From NCBI GenBank assembly GCA_964467455.1, contig CAYXQJ010000006.1:62001-126000 (forward strand): a stretch of 64,000 nt of DNA, given 5' to 3'. Shown here piece after piece: positions 32,957 to 42,900 of the stretch. A program made the translations under genes and the position numbers. The notes below the pieces were generated by a model. That model was not told the origin of the DNA and made no database searches. It was given only the letters and a program-made list of their open reading frames with translations. The first letter of the stretch is position 1. Each line of letters begins with the position of its first letter. This DNA is from OLB6 sp964467455 (lineage in GTDB: Bacteria > Bacteroidota > Ignavibacteria > Kapaibacteriales > Kapaibacteriaceae).

Positions 32957-35854
32957 TTACATATACTCTTCGATCGGCGGACACGAACACACAAACACAC
33001 GATCGCCGTAGGCGTTGTCGATACGTCCGATGCTTGGCCAGAACTTCCGGTCGCGTACCCACGATAGCGGGTAGACCGCTTGTTGGCGCGTATACGCGTG
33101 CGACCATTCATCGGCCGTGGCAACGAGCTGCGTGTGCGGTGCATTCTTGAGGACGTTGTCCTTGGCATCGACAGCGCCGGTGCAGACCGCTTCGATCTCG
33201 GCACGAATGCTGAGAAGAGCTTCGCAGAAGCGATCAAGCTCGGCCTTGCTTTCCGATTCCGTCGGTTCGATCATGATCGTGCCCGGAACAGGGAAGCTGA
33301 GCGTCGGCGCGTGGAAGCCATAATCCATCAAGCGCTTCGCCACATCTTCGGCTTCGAGGCCGCCGCGCTGCTTGAATTCGCGCAGGTCGACGATCATTTC
33401 GTGAGCCACACGCCCCATATCACCTACATAAAGGATCTTGTAGTCCTTCTCAAGGCGGGCCTTGATGTAGTTGGCGTTCAAGATGGCCAGGCGCGTGGCT
33501 TGCGTAAGGCCTTCCGAACCCATCATGCGGATGTAGGTGTAGGAGATGAGGAGGATGGAGGCGGAGCCCCAGGGCGCAGCTGACACGGAGTGCGACCTTA
33601 CAGGCGACCCTGCGGGCGACCTTTCAGGCGACCCTGCGGGAGACCCGTTGGGGGCGATGACGGGGTGCGATGGGAGGAATGGTTTGAGTTCTTCGGTGAC
33701 GCCGATGGGGCCCATGCCGGGGCCGCCGCCGCCGTGGGGGATGCAGAACGTTTTGTGCAGGTTCAGGTGGCAGACATCGGCGCCGATGGCGCGCGGGCTG
33801 GTGAGGCCGACCTGGGCGTTCATGTTGGCACCGTCCATGTAGACCTTGCCGCCATGCTGATGCACGATGCTGCAGATCTCCTTGATGGCCTTCTCGAACA
33901 CGCCGTGTGTACTTGGATAGGTGACCATCAAACACGAGATGTTGGCGCTGTGTTCTTCGGCCTTGGCGCGCAGGTCGTTCACATCGATGTGGCCTTCCGG
34001 CGTGGCAGCAACGACAACGACCTTCATGCCGGCCATGACGGCCGAGGCAGGGTTGGTGCCGTGTGCACTTGATGGGATGAGGGCGACATTACGATGCCCC
34101 TCGCCCCTTGAGAGATGATAATCTCTGATGGCCAACAGACCGGCATATTCACCTTGAGCGCCGGCGTTTGGCTGCAGCGACATGGCATCAAAGCCGGTGA
34201 TCTCACACAACCATGCTTCGAGCTCCGAGAAGATCTGAGCGTAGCCCTGAGCTTGCGAGACGGGAGCGAACGGATGCAGACGGTTGAACTTGGCCCACGT
34301 GATCGGGATCATCTCCGTGGTGGCGTTGAGCTTCATCGTGCATGATCCCAACGGGATCATGGAGTGGGCGAGAGAGAGGTCTTTGTTCTCGAGTCGCTTC
34401 ATGTACCGCAGCATTTCATGTTCGCTGTGATACATGTTGAAGACAGGATGCGTAAGGTAGGTGCTGCGTCGACGTGATGCGTCCGCCACCGGAGAGCGTG
34501 CTTCACGAACGAGTGCTTCGATCTCCGGAGCAACGTTGCCGGTGACCATGGCAAAGAGATTCAGGATCGCTTGGGCATCCTTGAGCGTTGTGCACTCATC
34601 GACGGAGATGCCTACACTGCCATCGTTGTTGTAGCGGAAGTTGATGAGTTGCGCTTCGGCCGCAGTGCGAAGACCTGTTGGTGCGGAAGAGACGGTGATC
34701 GTATCGAACCACTGTTCGTTGGCAATGGTCAGCCCCATGTTTCGAAGTCCGCTAGCCACTGCACCCGTGATCGTATGAATGCGTTCAGCGATGCTGCGGA
34801 GTCCGTGCGGGCCATGATAGACGGCATACATCGCCGCCACGTTCGCCAACAATGCTTGAGCGGTGCAGATGTTGCTCGTGGCTTTATCGCGACGAATATG
34901 TTGCTCGCGTGTCTGCAGTGCCATGCGAAGAGCTTGGTTGCCTTGGGCATCGATGCTGACGCCGATGATGCGTCCGGGCATCATGCGCTTATACTGTTCC
35001 TTCGTCGACATGAAGGCAGCGTGCGGACCACCGTATCCCAGCGGAACACCAAAACGTTGTGCGGAACCAACGGCAATGTCGGCACCCCACTCACCCGGAG
35101 GCGTCAACAACGTAAGTGCCATCAGGTCCGTACCGGCACACACCATCACGCCCGCAGCGTGGGCTTTCTCGGTGAACGACGCATAGTCGCGCACATCACC
35201 GTCGCCGGCAGGATACTGGATGTAGGCACCGAAGATGGTTCCGTCGAACTCAACGTCACGGAAGTCGCCGACCTTGATCTCAATGCCAAGGGGCTCTGCA
35301 CGCGTGAGCAACACGTCCAGTGTTTGCGGGAAGACATTCTTGTCAACAAACAGCGTTTCGGCCTGTTTCACCTGCGCCGACTTCGCCGCATACATCAAGT
35401 GCATCGCTTCGGCCGCCGCTGTTGCCTCGTCAAGCAACGAAGCGTTGGCGATCTCCAGACCGGTGAGGTCGATCACCATCGTCTGGAAGTTCAACAACGA
35501 CTCCAAGCGTCCTTGCGAGATCTCGGCTTGATACGGCGTGTACTGTGTATACCAACCCGGGTTCTCAACGACGTTGCGCAAGATCACCGGCGGCGTGAAC
35601 GTATCATAATATCCCATGCCGATGTAGGACTTTGCCACCACATTCTTGTCGGCAATGCGGCCCAGATCTTCCAACATCTCTTCCTCGGTAAGGGGCGAGG
35701 GGAGATCCAACGCCTTCGGAAGACGAATGTCGTCCGGGATCGTCTGGAAGATCAACTCGTCCAACGACGAAGCACCGACGGCGCTGAGCATCGCATCGAT
35801 ATCGGACGGAGTGGCGGAATTGTGGCGGCGGTGGAATTCGTCTTTGTACAACAT
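32957..35854 (-). CDS. gcvP: Glycine dehydrogenase (decarboxylating), GcvP
   Basis: 965 aa, full length, the P-protein of the glycine cleavage system. Both halves are present: the N-terminal YTPYQAEISQGRLESLLNFQ and GYGGPHAAF, and the C-terminal QPNAGAQGEYAGLLAI, HGTNPASA and NLHKTFCIPHGGGGPGMGP with the PLP-binding Lys at about residue 700. It transfers the aminomethyl group of glycine to the GcvH lipoyl arm and releases CO2. Residues ~735-757 (AGSPERSPAGSPVRS) are a translated 12-bp repeat in place of the usual short loop before SAAPWGSA. No gcvT or gcvH is next to it. Confidence 0.97.
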   Translation of the reverse strand: MLYKDEFHRRHNSATPSDIDAMLSAVGASSLDELIFQTIPDDIRLPKALDLPSPLTEEEMLEDLGRIADKNVVAKSYIGMGYYDTFTPPVILRNVVENPGWYTQYTPYQAEISQGRLESLLNFQTMVIDLTGLEIANASLLDEATAAAEAMHLMYAAKSAQVKQAETLFVDKNVFPQTLDVLLTRAEPLGIEIKVGDFRDVEFDGTIFGAYIQYPAGDGDVRDYASFTEKAHAAGVMVCAGTDLMALTLLTPPGEWGADIAVGSAQRFGVPLGYGGPHAAFMSTKEQYKRMMPGRIIGVSIDAQGNQALRMALQTREQHIRRDKATSNICTAQALLANVAAMYAVYHGPHGLRSIAERIHTITGAVASGLRNMGLTIANEQWFDTITVSSAPTGLRTAAEAQLINFRYNNDGSVGISVDECTTLKDAQAILNLFAMVTGNVAPEIEALVREARSPVADASRRRSTYLTHPVFNMYHSEHEMLRYMKRLENKDLSLAHSMIPLGSCTMKLNATTEMIPITWAKFNRLHPFAPVSQAQGYAQIFSELEAWLCEITGFDAMSLQPNAGAQGEYAGLLAIRDYHLSRGEGHRNVALIPSSAHGTNPASAVMAGMKVVVVAATPEGHIDVNDLRAKAEEHSANISCLMVTYPSTHGVFEKAIKEICSIVHQHGGKVYMDGANMNAQVGLTSPRAIGADVCHLNLHKTFCIPHGGGGPGMGPIGVTEELKPFLPSHPVIAPNGSPAGSPERSPAGSPVRSHSVSAAPWGSASILLISYTYIRMMGSEGLTQATRLAILNANYIKARLEKDYKILYVGDMGRVAHEMIVDLREFKQRGGLEAEDVAKRLMDYGFHAPTLSFPVPGTIMIEPTESESKAELDRFCEALLSIRAEIEAVCTGAVDAKDNVLKNAPHTQLVATADEWSHAYTRQQAVYPLSWVRDRKFWPSIGRIDNAYGDRVFVCSCPPIEEYM
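33586..33652. repeat. 12-bp GGCGACCTTTCA repeat inside gcvP
   Basis: CAGGCGACCCTGCGGGCGAC and further units give the four-residue period SPAG/SPER/SPVR inside the C-terminal half of GcvP. The 12-bp unit preserves frame in any copy number. Confidence 0.92.
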
Positions 35855-35856
35855 GT

Positions 35857-35911
35857 TAGTGTGCTAGTATGCTAGTGTGCTAGTATGCTAATGTGCTGGT
35901 ATGCTAATGTG
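35857..35911. repeat. GTGCTAGTATGCTA tandem repeat in gcvP leader
   Basis: GTGCTAGTATGCTAGTGTGC, repeated as TGCTAGTA/TGCTAATG half-units, lies between the gcvP ATG (35854) and an upstream TAACTTTG box, so it would form most of the gcvP 5' untranslated region. Confidence 0.9.
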
Positions 35912-35926
35912 TTGATCGAACAGCAA

Positions 35927-35934
35927 CAAAGTTA
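35927..35934 (-). promoter_or_regulatory. TAACTTTG box upstream of gcvP
   Basis: The minus strand reads TAACTTTG, an exact TAnnTTTG -7 match, about 73 bp before the gcvP ATG and just outside the tandem repeat. The -33 element is not clear. Confidence 0.5.
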
Positions 35935-36021
35935 AGGAGAATGTGGGTTCCTTTGGGGGTGGGGAGCGGGGGAGTGGCGGGAGTTGGGTAAGTTCAGATA
36001 AATCAAGGGGCAGAGGGCTGC

Positions 36022-37175
36022 ATGGAGACTGGTGGGACGTCGTTCGAGAACTTGAAAGAGAGGATCGAAACGGCCATGGCGACGAACGACGCCGCGGCGA
36101 TCCTGTCGGCGGCTGTGGCCATGACGGCGCTGAATACCGACGATGCCCTTGCCTTCAGTTCGCGAGCAAAGGGGTATGCCCTCCGCTTGACACACTTTCG
36201 GACCTCCGCTTTGCCAATCCCGAGTTGCAAGCCAACGCACTGTTGCTGCGTGGGCATCTCGATCTCGCCGACAGTAAACTCGAAGAAGCTACTAACGCCT
36301 ATCAAGCGGCACTTGACGTTTTCGAGAACACCGGGAATAGGTCGGAACAGGCGAAGGTGCATACGTTCCTTCGCGATACGGCGCAGAAACGCAACAACTT
36401 TGCCGACTACATCCAACACAACGGGGCACATGCACGCATCACGGAAGAGATCCACGGTCAAGATGTCATTCGTCGATCCGCAAAAGCCGTCGCTGAACGC
36501 GAATTCCGTCTTGAACGCGAACAACACGAGAAACACAAAGCGCTTCTCTACAACACCATGCCCAAAGCCATCGCCGATCGCGTGTTAAGGGGCGAGCAGG
36601 TCAACGACTCCATTCCTCACGCCTGCGTGATGTTCATCGATCTGGTGGGCTTTACGACGATGTCATCGTCAATGTCTGCTCAAGATGTTGTCAGCGTACT
36701 CGAAGGCATCTTCACCACGTGCGACGAGATCTGCGCTCTATACGACATTATGAAGATCAAGACCATCGGTGATTCCTACATGGCAGCTGCGTTCGGAGAA
36801 CAACCGAATAGCCGAATAACCGAACAACCGAATAGTGCTGTCGTACGAATAACGCTTGCAGCTCGGGAGATCATGTCGACGATACAGAACAGCGACGAGC
36901 CTCTGCAAGCGCGTATCGGTCTTCATTGTGGTCCGGTCCAAGCCGGCATCATCGGCACCGAACGTATGCAGTACGACGTGTGGGGCGACACCGTGAACGT
37001 TGCCTCACGTATGGAAAGCACCGGCGAACCCGGACGTATCCACGTCAGCGAACGATTTATGCAGACACTCTTGGAGGAAGCATTCCCCATTCCCGATTCC
37101 CCATTCCCCAAACGGGTAGTGGAGATCAAAGGCAAAGGCCGCCTCACGACTTACTTCCTGGACGTGAAAGCATGA
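36022..37175 (+). CDS. TPR-class III adenylate cyclase, frame-broken near residue 53
   Basis: A frame starting at 36022 encodes the N-terminus (ENLKERIETAMATNDAAAIL) to about 36172, and a second frame continues from there (LSDLRFANPELQANALLL to the end at 37175). The join falls at A AAG GGG (36165-36171, GCA AAG GGG in the first frame), a canonical -1 slippery heptamer, so programmed frameshifting or a real or sequencing indel are both possible. A TPR-like region leads to a complete cyclase domain: metal Asp in MFIDLVGFT, second Asp in TIGDSYM, and YDVWGDTVNVASRM with substrate Asp and transition-state Asn/Arg. Two repeat-coded insertions (EQPNSRITEQPNS; FPIPDSPFP) sit in surface loops. Product likely cAMP. 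Confidence 0.8.
36798..36840. repeat. ACCGAATA 8-mer repeat inside the cyclase gene
   Basis: GAACAACCGAATAGCCGAAT and AACCGAACAACCGAATAG, the reverse complement of the CGGTTATT family, coding EQPNSRITEQPNS between two core cyclase strands. Confidence 0.88.
37082..37117. repeat. CATTCCC heptamer repeat inside the cyclase gene
   Basis: CATTCCCCATTCCCGATTCC plus CCATTCCCC codes FPIPDSPFP just before the conserved VVEIKGKGRLTTYFL end of the cyclase domain. Confidence 0.9.
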
Positions 37176-37646
37176 CGTCTCCTCTTCGCGATGTCGCCGC
37201 CGTCTTCCTTCGTCTCGGCATCCTTGGCTTTGGTGGTCCTGCCGCTCACATCGCTATGATCATCGCTGGTCTCCCAACAACGCACACGCCTCAATGTCGC
37301 AGAGCCCCTTACCGTTGCCGGCATTTTCTGGCTCTTCCTGAAAGTTGGTAGTGTCTTGGCCACCATCGGCATCTTCTTGCCGTCATTCGTCTTCGTCGCT
37401 GCGCTCAACCCACTCGTGCGACGCTTGCGCACATCACCCATCATGAGTGCGTTCCTGGATGCTGTGAACGTCGCATCCGTCGTTCTCATCCTCTACGTCT
37501 GTTACCTCATTGGCGTCGATGCCCTCGTCGACTGGCGCACCACCATCATCGCCATCGCCAGTCTTGTCACACTGGTGTACTTCCGCAATCTCAACAGCGC
37601 CCTCTTGATCCTCTTCGGCGCAATTGCGGGCTATCTACTCTACTAA
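37172..37646 (+). pseudogene. Chromate transporter ChrA remnant
   Basis: Begins with MTSPLRDVAAVFLRLGILGF and GGPAAHIAM, the N-terminus of CHR transporters, then breaks. In another frame the C-terminal part reads FLKVGSVLATIGIFLPSFVF and NPLVRRLRTSPIMSAFLD, then VYFRNLNSALLILFGAIAGY to 37646. About 155 codons remain of a protein that normally has around 400 residues, so a large internal deletion and a frame change have removed most of the transporter. The ATG overlaps the cyclase stop (ATGA), so it was probably once an operon partner. An AAGGGGC-type motif copy (37304-37311) lies near the break. Confidence 0.85.
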
Positions 37647-38312
37647 CACAAACTCCATGATCGCCTCGCTATACAGCGAACACGTCAGCGAAGCAGTGTG
37701 ATAGGGTTCAACAACAAAGTTCTCAGAACTGATGGTGAGACGATACCGTTTGTTCGACTGAAGCTTCGCAAGAGCGGAAGACGTCAATTCCAACAAACCG
37801 TCATTGTCTTGCAGAAGTCTGACGGTAGTTGTGTCGATGTGCGGAAAAGTTGATTCAATCCATACGCCTAATGCAGTCGAACTCATTCCGGTGTGAGCGA
37901 TCACCGCACCCGATCTTGCCGAGATCGTATCTCCGTTCCTCACATCGAGAAAGTGTAGCACGGACGGCAACTGAAATTCATGATCATAGTCCGACCCAAG
38001 AAATCGCCCGAACGTCCAACGCACAACATACGGTGAATCCGGCACTGGCAGCATGCTCAATGAGAAGTTACCCTCGCTCAACTCAGGCAACCTCATTCGG
38101 TTGACCTGTACACTGTCGGGCGATTCGAAGCCATCGTCGCCATAGAAATACGCATTGGCTAAAGAACTTACATCAGCACTCTGCGTACCGTATTCGAGTC
38201 TTGACGTGACGATATACTCAAGATGCACCGCTGGCTCATCCTCTGGTCCACCGGAATCTGAACACGATGCCAAGGCCAACGCCACGCCCATCAACAGACT
38301 TAGATGTCGCAT
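37635..38312 (-). CDS. Lipoprotein of unknown function
   Basis: 225 aa. Signal peptide MRHLSLLMGVALALASC with lipobox LASC. The mature part starts SDSGGPEDEPAVHLEY and contains LPELSEGNFSLSMLPVPD and RLTISSENFVVEP, suggestive of DUF4249-like Bacteroidota outer-membrane lipoproteins, without certainty. It converges on and overlaps the ChrA remnant by 12 bp. Confidence 0.7.
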   Translation of the reverse strand: MRHLSLLMGVALALASCSDSGGPEDEPAVHLEYIVTSRLEYGTQSADVSSLANAYFYGDDGFESPDSVQVNRMRLPELSEGNFSLSMLPVPDSPYVVRWTFGRFLGSDYDHEFQLPSVLHFLDVRNGDTISARSGAVIAHTGMSSTALGVWIESTFPHIDTTTVRLLQDNDGLLELTSSALAKLQSNKRYRLTISSENFVVEPYHTASLTCSLYSEAIMEFVLVE

Positions 38313-38335
38313 ATTTCGATGTCCCTGACTTCAAC

Positions 38336-38419
38336 GTCGCCGTGCTAGCTGTCGCCGTGCTAGCTGTCGCCGTGCTAGCTGTCGCCGTGCTAGCTGTCGC
38401 CGTGATAGCTGTCGCCGTG
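38336..38419. repeat. GTCGCCGTGCTAGCT 15-bp array, about six copies
   Basis: Six units in the 100-bp gap between the lipoprotein ATG side and the HMA-protein stop. It is closely related to the 49221-49310 array and to GTCGCTGTGCCAGAG at 23216. Confidence 0.93.
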
Positions 38420-38420
38420 C

Positions 38421-38750
38421 TTAGTGGCTACGGTCCCGATACTGGCAACACTCCGGCAAACTCTTATACGCCTCGTCGCTTCCCTTCTTGTCATCAACAT
38501 CATAGCCGGCGGAGAGGATGGCCTTGACGATCGCTTCTTTATTCGTCTTGGTGTCGTCAAACTTTGCCGTGAAGATCTTGGTCTTCTTGTCCCACGTTGC
38601 ATCCTCAACACCGCCCACGGACTCGGCGGCTTTGACGATCTTCTTTTTACACGAGCCGCAGTTGCCGGCAACCTTCATACTGACCGACTGTTCGGCTGCA
38701 ATGAGTGTGAAGGGAATCAGAAGGGCGAATAGAACGGCAATTGCACGCAT
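38421..38750 (-). CDS. Exported HMA-domain metal-binding protein
   Basis: 109 aa. Signal peptide MRAIAVLFALLIPFTLIAA, then a single heavy-metal-associated ferredoxin-like domain with the NCGSCKKKI CxxC metal site (residues ~30-38), VGGVEDATWDKKTKIFTAKF and AILSAGYDV, and a C-terminal CC pair (PECCQ). It resembles secreted CopZ/MerP-like chaperones, probably handling copper or another soft metal in the periplasm. It is divergent from the RND pump operon; a shared metal-responsive control is possible but not shown. Confidence 0.88.
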   Translation of the reverse strand: MRAIAVLFALLIPFTLIAAEQSVSMKVAGNCGSCKKKIVKAAESVGGVEDATWDKKTKIFTAKFDDTKTNKEAIVKAILSAGYDVDDKKGSDEAYKSLPECCQYRDRSH

Positions 38751-38836
38751 GTGACACTCTTAACTTAATGAGCTTACAATAGAGCGGGCAGAAACGAGTT
38801 ACCACACGCTTAATTGTTTCTACCGAAATTTGTGAC

Positions 38837-39934
38837 ATGAAATTACGAACCATCTTGATACTCGTCGTCGTGGTCGCCGCCGCAGGCCTCGCCGTCTACC
38901 TCCTCTCACCCTCTCACCCTTCCAACCTTGCACCCTCGACTTCACGCTCTCAACCTTCCACCCTTGCACCCTCGACGTCACCCTCTCCTCGTGCAGTTGG
39001 CGTGCGTGCCATGGTGGTCAGCCCCGCGGTCTTTGAAGAGAAGGTGACGCTCACAGGTAGCATCATCAGCAACGAGGCCGTGGAGATCCGTCCGGAGATC
39101 GGCGGACGTGTGATCAGCGTGAACTTCAAGGAAGGACAGCGCGTGACAAAAGGACAACTGCTGGTGAAGTTGTTCGATGCTGATCTGCAGGCACAGATGA
39201 AAAAGGTGGAGCAACAGGTGAAGTTGGATGAAGATCGGGTCCGACGTCTGAAGCAGATCCGCAGCGTCGACGGTGTCTCGGTGGAAGATCTCGAAACGGC
39301 CGAAGCCACACTCGAAATGCACAAGGCCGAGATCGAGATGATCAAAGCCCAGATCGCAAAGACCGCAATGCTCGCCCCCTTCAATGGAACGATCGGACTG
39401 AGGAATATCTCAGTGGGTGCTGTGGTGTCGACGTCGACCGTGGTGACGATGCTCAAAGATGATTCACAGTTGAAACTTGAATGCACGGTACCTGAGAAGT
39501 ATGCAACGGCCATCTCGCCGGGTACGAAGATCTCGTTTACGGTAAGGGGCGGGCAGTCCACAGAAGCATATACGGCAACGGTCTATGCCACCGATCCTGA
39601 ACTGGATGCGCGATCGCGGACGTTGCGGATCCGCGCACATGTCGCAACTGCAAAGCAGCTGCTGCCAGGAATGTTCGCCGATGTGATGCTGAATCTGGGA
39701 ACGACGAAAGATGCACTGCTGGTGCCGACGGAGTCGGTCGTGGTCGACGTCAAAGGCGCGAAGGTCTTCGTTGCCAACGGTGGACGTGCCCGCGAAGTGC
39801 GCGTGGAAACGGGTGCGCGAACGCAAGAGTCGGTGCGGATCTTGAGTGGGTTGACGAATGGTGACACGGTGCTGACAACAGGCATTCTGATCTTGAAGGA
39901 CAACATGCCGGTGAAGGTGACGGTGGCACAATGA
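38837..39934 (+). CDS. RND efflux periplasmic adaptor subunit
   Basis: 365 aa. N-terminal membrane or signal helix (RTILILVVVVAAAGLAVYLL), then a low-complexity linker (SNLAPSTSRSQPSTLAPSTS) coded by CACCCTTGCACC-like repeats at 38908-38995. The rest is the adaptor: lipoyl half (EIRPEIGGRVISVNFKEG), hairpin (~115-165), lipoyl half (KTAMLAPFNGTIGLRNISVG) and MP domain (VPTESVVVDVKGAKVFVAN). It pairs with the RND permease next door, with ATGA overlap. Helical hairpin length fits an AcrA/MdtA-type partner. Confidence 0.93.
   Translation: MKLRTILILVVVVAAAGLAVYLLSPSHPSNLAPSTSRSQPSTLAPSTSPSPRAVGVRAMVVSPAVFEEKVTLTGSIISNEAVEIRPEIGGRVISVNFKEGQRVTKGQLLVKLFDADLQAQMKKVEQQVKLDEDRVRRLKQIRSVDGVSVEDLETAEATLEMHKAEIEMIKAQIAKTAMLAPFNGTIGLRNISVGAVVSTSTVVTMLKDDSQLKLECTVPEKYATAISPGTKISFTVRGGQSTEAYTATVYATDPELDARSRTLRIRAHVATAKQLLPGMFADVMLNLGTTKDALLVPTESVVVDVKGAKVFVANGGRAREVRVETGARTQESVRILSGLTNGDTVLTTGILILKDNMPVKVTVAQ
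38908..38995. repeat. CACCCTTCCA / CACCCTCGAC repeat inside the adaptor gene
   Basis: CACCCTCTCACCCTTCCAAC then two CACCCTCGAC-containing copies. It codes the Ser/Pro/Thr linker right after the membrane anchor. Confidence 0.88.
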
Positions 39935-42900
39935 ATCTTTCGATGATCAGTATCCGACGTCCGGTGCTTGCCATCGTGATGTCGACGATCCTTGTGTTGA
40001 TGGGCATCGTTGGTGCGACGTTCCTTGGTGTGCGTCAGTTCCCGGATGTGGATCCGCCACAGATCACCGTCTCGACGACGTATCGTGGCGCCAGCGCCGA
40101 CGTCGTAGAATCACAGATCACCGAACCGTTGGAGGAACAGATCAACGGTATTGCCGGCATCAAGTCGCTGACGTCACAGAGTGCATATGGGCGCAGCACG
40201 ATCACGGTGGACTTTACACTTGGTGCAGATCTTGAGACGGCAGCGAATGATGTGCGCGACCGAGTGGAGATCGCCAAACGAAACCTTCCTGCCGATGTCG
40301 ATCCGCCGCAAGTGTCGAAGGCCAACGCGAACTCATCGCCCGTCATCATCATGTCGGTGACGTCAACAAAGCGATCGTTGGAAGATGTGAGTGACTATGC
40401 ATCGACGCAGCTCAAGGAGCGACTGCAGACGATCGCCGGTGTTGGCGAAGTACGCATCTGGGGCGAGCGAAAGCCGGCAATGCGGATCACCATGTTCCCG
40501 GATCGGCTTGCAGCGTACGGCCTGAGCACGTCGGATGTAGGAGCGGCCTTGCAGCGTGAGAACGTTGAACTTCCAACCGGTCGCGTTGAAGGAATGAGCA
40601 CGGAGCTGACGTTGCGCACGCAGGGTCGACTTCGCAGTGTGCAGGAATTCGAAGACGTGATCTTGCGCGCCGACGAACGCACGGTCGTTCGTCTCGCCGA
40701 TGTCGCACGTGTCGCGATCGGTTCCGAGAACGATCGAACGATCCTCAAACTGAACGGTCTACCGATGGTGGCGTTGGCGGCATCTCCACAGCCGGGCGCG
40801 AACCAGGTCGAGATCGCCGAAGAGTTTCGTCGTCGTGTTGAAAAGCTCAAAGCTCAGGTCCCGCCGGACTACTCACTCGAGATCCGCTACGATGTCTCCC
40901 GGCAGATCCGCGGTGCGATCGAAGAAGTGGTCGAGACCCTGTTGATCGCCTTTGGTCTGGTGATCCTGATCATTTTCATCTTCCTCCGTTCGTGGCGAGC
41001 TACCTTCATTCCGGTGATCGCGATCCCGGTTTCATTGGTAGCATCGTTCTTTGTGATGTGGGTGATGGACTTCTCCATCAACATTCTCACGTTGCTCGGC
41101 ATTGTGTTGAGCACGGGTCTGGTCGTGGACGACGCCATCGTTGTGATGGAGAACATCTATAAGCGGATCGAAGATGGTGAAGATCCGCATGAAGCCGGTG
41201 ACAAGGGATCATCGGAGATCTACTTTGCCATCATCTCGACGACCATCACCTTGACGGCAGTGTTCATCCCGATCATTTTCTTGCAGGGACTCACGGGACG
41301 CCTCTTCCGTGAGTTCGGCTTTGTGGTAGCCACGTCGATCGTGGTCTCCGCCTTCGTCTCGCTCACGCTGACGCCGATGATGAGTACGCGCATGTTGCGC
41401 AAGCATGACGAGGACTCGTGGCTGCAGCGGGTCACCGAACCGTTCTTTACGTGGTTGAATGCCGTCTATGCCAAAAGTGTTCGCGTTGCCGTTGATCATG
41501 CATGGATCGCCTTGGTGATGATGGTGGTGGCAGGTGGCATGATCTGGTTCTTGGGTACACAGTTGAAGTCCGAGCTCGCCCCCTTAGAAGACAAGAGTGC
41601 ATTGTCCTTCAACATCGTCGCACCGGAAGGGTATACCTACGAGCGGATGGACGCATTTCTCGACACGTTCCGTCAGCAAGCGCAGACGATCGCTCCGGAA
41701 GCGGATGCGTTGTTGACGGTCACGTCGCCATCGTTCTTTGGCAGTGGCACGAATTCCGGTTTTGGTCGGATCTTCCTGCCGTATCCGGAGTATCGTCAGC
41801 GTTCGCAGATGGAGATCGCCGATGAGCTGACCAAGGCGATGCGGAAGGAGTCTGAGGCCTTTACGATCATACAGCAGGAGCCGACGATCTCATCGGGCAT
41901 CGGACGTGCAGGATTGCCGGTACAGTTCGTTCTGCAGGCAGAAGATCTTTCTGACCTACGTCGCGTGATCCCGGTATTCCTCGAAAAGGCCAATGCCGAT
42001 CCGACATTCTCCGTGGTCGACGTCAATCTCAAGTTCACGAAGCCCGAGTTGTCGGTGAACATCCGACGCGACCGTGCGCGTGAACTCGGCGTGAGTGCGA
42101 TCGACATCGCCCAAGTGTTGCAAGCGGGTTTCTCTTCGCAACGATTCGGCTATTACGTCCAGAACAGTCGTCAATACGCCATCATCGGCGAGATCGATCG
42201 TTGGCATCGGATGACGCCACAGGAGATCCTGGCGTTGACGATCCGAACGTCCGATGGTTCGTTGGTGCAGTTGGCCGACTTAGTGACGATCGTTGAAGAG
42301 AGTAGTCCGCCGCAGTTGTATCACTACAACCGTTATGTGAGTGCCACGATCAGTGCCGGTCTTGCTCCGGGCAAGACGATCGGTGAAGGCATCGAAGCCA
42401 TGGAAGCCATAGCGGCATCAACGCTGGATGAGAATATCACCACGGCATTGACCGGTCCGTCGCTTGATTATCGCGAGAGCTCTTCATCACTGTTGTTTGC
42501 CTTCGCACTGGCATTGTTGTTGGTCTACCTGATCCTTGCGGCTCAGTTCGAAAGTTTTGTCGACCCGCTCACGATCATGCTCACCGTGCCGTTGGCCTTG
42601 GCCGGTGCTGTTCTCTCGCTCTGGCTAACAGGCGATACGCTGAACATCTTTTCGCAGATCGGCGTCATCGTGCTGATCGGTATCGTCACGAAGAACGGTA
42701 TCCTCATCGTCGAGTTCGCCAATCAATTACACGAACAAGGCAAGAGCTGGCACGATGCCGTGATCGAAGCAGCGTCGTTGCGCTTCCGTCCGATCCTCAT
42801 GACCTCTGCAGCCACTATCCTTGGTGCACTGCCGATCGCCCTGTCCCTCGGTGCAGCATCAACCTCACGCGTTGGTATGGGTGTGGTGGTGGTAGGGGGC

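Noticed and set aside
34571..35875. Long open frame antisense to gcvP (434 codons) and similar shadows over feoB (1503-2462), mgtE (4593-5699) and the ABC exporter (55403-56305)
   Set aside because: They mirror conserved genes on the opposite strand, have skewed Arg/His-rich composition and no family features.
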